Source: Lachnospiraceae bacterium (lineage in GTDB: Bacteria > Bacillota > Clostridia > Lachnospirales > Lachnospiraceae). Taken from it: 34,774 bases of DNA. Below, in pieces: positions 31,174-34,774 of this stretch. The number at the start of each line of letters is the position of its first letter. Within the stretch, counting starts at the first letter, position 1. Under the pieces are notes generated by a model. The model searched no databases, was not told where the DNA came from, and worked only from the letters and a program-made list of their open reading frames with translations. A program made the position numbers and the translations under genes. The stretch is taken from the NCBI GenBank assembly GCA_024685005.1, contig JAIKWF010000092.1, forward strand, positions 1 to 34,774, read 5' to 3'.

Positions 31174-31962
31174 TCATCTTTTTTTACACACATTCCTTTT
31201 CCGTCTGTTTCTTTTACTCCCTTTTATTTTATATGGGTTATAATATGTCTTCTTATTCTTTTTTTCTATTGTCTTCAGTTTTTTCCCTGACCGGATAGCG
31301 ACTATTACACAAATAACAAATACAAGGATATCTGCCACAAGTATATCCACATCTCCGTAATCAAATTTCCCGCTCGCTTTGTAATCCACTTTAGCCACCC
31401 ACCATAAAAAAGGGATAAAGATCAGAGTGCAGATTCCCAGAATCACTCCCATGCCAAATCGGTTACTTAATTCCTCCTCCGTTGGCCCTCCTTTTTTTCG
31501 TTGCTTAAAGTAAAAGAAAATCGTCAGAGCAAGAAAGATCAAACCAAGAACCAGATCCAGGATAACCTCCTTTCTTAGGCTTTCCAGCGATGCCAGTTTA
31601 ATATCACCGTTATCAGGACTGATCGAAACATCCCATGGACCTTCTTCGTATTTGGTCAACATATGATCAATACGATAACTATAGGATTTACCGTTAAACG
31701 TATAGTGGATGGTACATCCGTACTCATTTCTAATGCTTTTGGATGCAAATGTTTTTGTAGTCGTCACATCAGTGATATATCCGGGCACAATAATGTAGTC
31801 CCGAGATTCTATCATACTTTGAAAATTAAAGATTCCCGCAAAAGCAACCACCGCAAATATGATCAGGAATATTTTGTAAAGATGATCTATTAGATTAGGA
31901 ATTCTTGCTTTAAGCATGATAGCAACGCTCACAGCCGTTGCAACCAAATATATAAACTTCAT
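31174..31962 (-). CDS. Multi-pass membrane protein, DUF3592-like
   Basis: 262 residues. About five membrane helices: residues 1-17, 29-48, a pair near 130-150 and 168-190, and one near 210-228. Between helices 2 and 3 lies a 75-residue domain ('VPGYITDVTTTKTFASKSIRNEYGC', 'IHYTFNGKSYSYR', 'WDVSISPDNGDIKL') that resembles the beta-barrel of DUF3592 proteins. The tail is very basic (KKNKKTYYNPYKIKGSKRNRRKRN). The family has no defined job. AGAGGATAGAT precedes the ATG at 31962. Composition is more AT-rich than the pilus genes. The assignment to DUF3592 is by pattern and uncertain. Confidence 0.75.
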   Translation of the reverse strand: MKFIYLVATAVSVAIMLKARIPNLIDHLYKIFLIIFAVVAFAGIFNFQSMIESRDYIIVPGYITDVTTTKTFASKSIRNEYGCTIHYTFNGKSYSYRIDHMLTKYEEGPWDVSISPDNGDIKLASLESLRKEVILDLVLGLIFLALTIFFYFKQRKKGGPTEEELSNRFGMGVILGICTLIFIPFLWWVAKVDYKASGKFDYGDVDILVADILVFVICVIVAIRSGKKLKTIEKKNKKTYYNPYKIKGSKRNRRKRNVCKKR

Positions 31963-32012
31963 ATCTATCCTCTTTGTTTTTCGTCTCCCCGAAAACCATC
32001 TTGTTTTCAGGA

Positions 32013-32040
32013 TTTATAAGCAATGAAAATGACCCACCAA
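32013..32040 (-). promoter_or_regulatory. Possible promoter of the DUF3592-like gene
   Basis: Minus-strand -35 TTGGTG (32040-32035), 16-bp spacer, -10 TATAAA (32018-32013). A stem TGAAAAC/GTTTTCg follows in the leader near 31987-32012, without a T-run. Confidence 0.35.
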
Positions 32041-32122
32041 CCCCGTCCCCAAGGGGCCATTATTTTATCCCCTTATTCTATATGCAGAGGCTGTTTAGTT
32101 CCTGAAGTTTTCTCTGAAACAC

Positions 32123-33430
32123 TCATTTAACAAACCTTAATAAAAAATCAGTAATTCCTATGATTGTTAAACCATTTTCGTCAAGATTTTCATTGATTGG
32201 TTTATTTATTACAAGTATCTTCTGTATTTGGTCATTCAATTTAAAATATGGCCTAAGTTCTCGTTCTCTGGTATCTACATTAGATATATCTGCTGTTACC
32301 TGAATATAAAGCGATCTAAGCCCTTTCGTTGCATAAAAATCAACTTCATTATTCTTTCTTATAGATTTACCATTTTTATCTTTCTCTACAGTATCAAATG
32401 CCCCAACATTAACAGAATATCCGTTGTAACAAAGCTCATTATATACAATATTCTCAAGCATTTGTCCTTCATCCGGAAAAGCAAAATTAAGACGAGCATT
32501 TCGTAGTCCAGTATCAATAAAATAGTATTTTCTGAGTGCTCCTATTTCTTTTCTTCCCTTCAGATCATAACGCTTTGCTTCACGCAAAAGGAAAGCATCT
32601 TTAAAATACCCTATATAGTTTTCAACTGTCTGTTTACCTATATTTTCATGTCTAACGCTCTCAAATGTATTTGCTATCTTTTCAGAATTAAGCAACGTGC
32701 CTGTTGAAGAACTTATAATATTACAAAGTTCATCCAATGCTTCTCCCTTTTTTAACTGATTCCTTTCAACAATGTCAGCGAAATACGTTGTAGTGAACAA
32801 GTTCTTTAAATATTCTTTTCGCTCGGCGTCACTTTTTAGCACAGCTAATGGCATCCCGCCATATTGCATATATGAATATATTGCCTCCGTTGCCGAACCT
32901 CCCACATAACCATAATATTCATCAAATGACAATGGAGAAAGCATAATGTTTGTTGCCTTATCTCTAAATTCGGTAACAATATCTGACGACAACATCTTAG
33001 AGTTTGATCCCGTGACATATAAATCTATATTCCTTTCTCTTGATAGCCCAAGTACTACATCTACAAACGTTATTACTTCTGCATCATTAGAGCCGGCCAA
33101 AATATGCTTGCCACCCGTGAGAGTAGGATTAATTATGGAATATACCTTCTGAATCTCATCAATAAATACATAATAGATTTCATCCTCCGCACATAGTTCA
33201 CGTATATATGCTCCCAATTCTAAAGGATCACGATACTTACTATTTTTATCATCATCCAATTCCAAGATTATTATCCTTTTCTCTGGAACATTCTCTGAAA
33301 GCAGATAATCTCTATATATTTCTTTAAGAAGAAAAGACTTTCCACATCTTCTCACACCGGTTATTACCTTAGGAAATCCATTATTTCCTGCCTTAATCAA
33401 TTGCTTTAGATATCTGTCTCTTTTTATCAT
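32123..33430 (-). CDS. AAA ATPase with DUF4143 domain
   Basis: 435 residues. The N-terminal P-loop is 'GVRRCGKSFLLKEIY' (about 21-35), Walker B 'YYVFIDEIQKV' and sensor-like 'DLYVTGSNSKMLSSD'. 'LSPLSFDEYY' and 'YMQYGGMPLAVL' are hallmarks of the AAA_14 family. The C-terminal DUF4143 part has a nuclease-like 'NNEVDFYATKG' with a preceding Glu/Asp pattern and 'YNELCYNGYSVNVG'. Such proteins are common in anaerobes and often sit in mobile or defence-rich regions; their function is not settled. TAGGAGATT precedes the ATG at 33430. The gene is AT-rich and has a promoter flanked by two copies of a palindrome. Confidence 0.9.
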   Translation of the reverse strand: MIKRDRYLKQLIKAGNNGFPKVITGVRRCGKSFLLKEIYRDYLLSENVPEKRIIILELDDDKNSKYRDPLELGAYIRELCAEDEIYYVFIDEIQKVYSIINPTLTGGKHILAGSNDAEVITFVDVVLGLSRERNIDLYVTGSNSKMLSSDIVTEFRDKATNIMLSPLSFDEYYGYVGGSATEAIYSYMQYGGMPLAVLKSDAERKEYLKNLFTTTYFADIVERNQLKKGEALDELCNIISSSTGTLLNSEKIANTFESVRHENIGKQTVENYIGYFKDAFLLREAKRYDLKGRKEIGALRKYYFIDTGLRNARLNFAFPDEGQMLENIVYNELCYNGYSVNVGAFDTVEKDKNGKSIRKNNEVDFYATKGLRSLYIQVTADISNVDTRERELRPYFKLNDQIQKILVINKPINENLDENGLTIIGITDFLLRFVK

Positions 33431-33441
33431 ATAATCTCCTA

Positions 33442-33526
33442 AATTGTAGAATTCTACATTTTTGTCAATTATATTCTATCATCATACATTTCTCTGGTCA
33501 ACAAAATTGTAGAATTCTACATTTTT
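33442..33526. repeat. Paired palindromic operators flanking the ATPase promoter
   Basis: The perfect palindrome TGTAGAATTCTACA occurs at 33445-33458 and 33508-33521, inside identical 22-bp repeats (33442-33463 and 33505-33526) set 63 bp apart, about six helical turns. One copy lies before the -35 and the other after the -10 of the promoter at 33473-33501. This suits repression by a dimeric protein, perhaps with looping. The regulator is not identified. Confidence 0.75.
33473..33501 (-). promoter_or_regulatory. Promoter of the AAA ATPase/DUF4143 gene
   Basis: Minus-strand -35 TTGACC (33501-33496), 17-bp spacer, -10 TAGAAT (33478-33473) with an overlapping TATAAT just downstream. The leader of about 35-40 nt contains one operator copy and the ribosome site. 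Confidence 0.6.
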
Positions 33527-33549
33527 AGCGATTCTCACCATACTACTAA

Positions 33550-34503
33550 TTATTCCACAAGTTCCTTAACCATAATTATTTCATCTTCATCGGCTTCGCC
33601 GGTTAATTTAAATCCCAGTTTTTCATACATACAACAGGCAGCATTATTGCCATCAATATAGCAAAGATACACTTTGTCATACCTGCCATCCGATCTCATC
33701 ATATCAAGAATCATTTTTGCCGCTTTGATTCCATAGCCTCGCCCCTGATACCTGCTGTCAATAAAGAACTGGTTGAAATCATAGGCCCTGTAATCTTCAA
33801 TATCATAGTACAATGCCATACCTATGGGCGTATCATCAGCATAAATCACAAAGGCTCTGCTGTGTTGATTTCTGTAAGCATATGCCCTCGCCAGTAATAC
33901 GGCAGAATTTGCTACATAGTGTTTCTGTTCCTCTAAAAGCTGAAACGGGATACGCCAATTATCCGGGTTTACTTCCTCCAAATGAATTCTGCGGTTTTTC
34001 CCCGGATTAGTTATCCTCACGAAGAAGTGCCCGCCATCCTCGCCAACGATCCTCCCCTCGTTTTTCTGCATAACACGGAGTGATGCCGGATTATCCTTAT
34101 TTACACGCAGATAAAACTCATCCTCGGAAACTATGTCTCTTGCTACATCCAGAGTGAGACGAAGTCCTTCTGTACCATACCCTTTACCGCGATACTCTTT
34201 CTTTATAAAATATCCAATATGTCCTGCTCCGTTCTTAAGGGCTTCCGTCAGATAATGCCTTATCCTGAACTGCCCCACGATCTCATTGTTATCCCACAAG
34301 TACAGGATTGTTTGAGGCACCATCCAGTCCGGCATATCTACACCCTTTTCCTGGTTTATCATTTCAGGAATTGCCTTTTCCTCGAATTCTTCTCTGGAAA
34401 TGCCATGCAGAGAATTTGTCAGTCCATTTTCATCTTCTGGCATATCGCGGACAAAAGCCCATTCTTTTTCTATATCTGTGTTATATCTCTTTAAATCAAG
34501 CAT
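33550..34503 (-). CDS. Tandem GNAT acetyltransferase
   Basis: 317 residues with two GNAT folds. The first (1 to about 165) has acetyl-CoA loop 'YRGKGYGTEGL' and 'NPASLRVMQKNEGRIVGE'. The second (about 170-317) has 'YQGRGYGIKAAKMIL' and 'NNAACCMYEKLGFKLTG'. Both keep the Q/R-x-x-G-x-G/A acetyl-CoA signature, so both may be active. The substrate is unknown; the first half resembles the GNAT group 'predicted acetyltransferase' found singly elsewhere. The ATG at 34503 has GGAG upstream and lies within the end of the truncated rhuM-like frame (13-bp overlap). Confidence 0.88.
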   Translation of the reverse strand: MLDLKRYNTDIEKEWAFVRDMPEDENGLTNSLHGISREEFEEKAIPEMINQEKGVDMPDWMVPQTILYLWDNNEIVGQFRIRHYLTEALKNGAGHIGYFIKKEYRGKGYGTEGLRLTLDVARDIVSEDEFYLRVNKDNPASLRVMQKNEGRIVGEDGGHFFVRITNPGKNRRIHLEEVNPDNWRIPFQLLEEQKHYVANSAVLLARAYAYRNQHSRAFVIYADDTPIGMALYYDIEDYRAYDFNQFFIDSRYQGRGYGIKAAKMILDMMRSDGRYDKVYLCYIDGNNAACCMYEKLGFKLTGEADEDEIIMVKELVE

Positions 34504-34774
34504 ATTCTGCTATTCTCCAATCTTTCATACAGATCAAGCACCTGACGATTTCCCTCCATTCGAACCTGTCGGAAAATCCGACAGGTTGAAAGATCGTCAA
34601 GTTCTCCCTCTTCGTAGATGTGCTGTATATGTCCGACAACATTTGTTCTGGATGTTTGATACAACTCCGCCATCTGTTGCTGCGTTAGCCACACTGTCTC
34701 ATCTACGAATCTGACATCTATTTTTGTAGCGCCATCATCGGTCTGATATATAACAATATCGCCCTGATTAAGGT
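34491..34774 (-). pseudogene. RhuM-family protein, truncated at the 3' end and cut by the window
   Basis: Open on the minus strand from the window edge to the stop at 34491. It reads 'DIVIYQTDDGATKIDVRF', 'DETVWLTQQQMAELYQTS', 'IYEEGELDDLSTCRIFRQV', which is the N-terminal region of the RhuM (virulence-associated, DNA-binding-like) family. After 'VRMEGNRQV' it switches to 'LDLYERLENSRICLI' and stops. Intact relatives continue for some 200 or more residues from that point ('FYNLDMIISLGYRVNS'). The gene is therefore probably a remnant with an internal deletion. It marks an accessory region. Confidence 0.7.

Noticed and set aside
31987-32012. Hairpin near the DUF3592-like gene as terminator
   Set aside because: The stem is good, but no T-run follows on either strand.

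Overview
The window looks like chromosome from a Gram-positive anaerobe of the Clostridia, most likely a Lachnospiraceae-type organism (inference). The reasons are strong AGGAGG-type ribosome binding sites, a type IV pilus operon without outer-membrane secretin, 'VSGN' surface-protein spacers, a TetM-like GTPase fused to a NYN nuclease, and an NlpC/P60 wall hydrolase with a WalR-like box. Most genes lie on the minus strand. Base composition is moderate, but becomes visibly AT-rich to the right of about 31.1 kb.

Layout. (1) 1-674: the 3' end of a cas2-like gene, then a gene-free stretch with about 85-bp imperfect tandem repeats carrying dyad stems and a perfect 24-bp palindrome. (2) 675-19658, minus strand: a complete type IV pilus / pseudopilus locus. 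In transcription order it holds a giant 3,085-residue modular prepilin, a PilX/GspK-like minor pilin, two further minor prepilins, the major pilin, a terminator, a membrane protein, prepilin peptidase PilD, platform protein PilC, a PilM-PilN fusion, PilO and the assembly ATPase PilB. No retraction ATPase (PilT) is seen. Three promoters and an internal terminator would allow the adhesin/tip, the major pilin and the machinery to be made in different amounts. (3) 19.7-20.5 kb: a gene-free region with DnaA-box-like sites, a 37-bp tandem repeat and a 162-bp imperfect palindrome. (4) 20.5-23 kb: NlpC/P60 wall hydrolase (minus) divergent from a FabG-type SDR (plus). (5) 23-31.1 kb, minus: TetM-like GTPase-Rae1 fusion, MscL with a zinc ribbon, aquaporin, DUF4230 protein, Suv3-like RNA helicase, and a thioredoxin-fold lipoprotein lacking its cysteines. 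(6) 31.2-34.8 kb, AT-rich accessory genes: DUF3592-like membrane protein, AAA ATPase/DUF4143 with paired palindromic operators, tandem-GNAT acetyltransferase, and a truncated RhuM-family gene.

How they fit together. The pilus genes form one surface machine. PilD processes the class III prepilins, and PilB, PilC, PilMN and PilO assemble them. The giant prepilin carries a GLUG-repeat solenoid and three repeated C-terminal modules on a normal pilin N-terminus, so it is probably a tip or side adhesin. MscL and aquaporin form an osmotic pair behind one promoter. The strongest candidates for under-described biology are the giant prepilin, the ribosome-factor/A-site-nuclease fusion, and the structured intergenic repeats.
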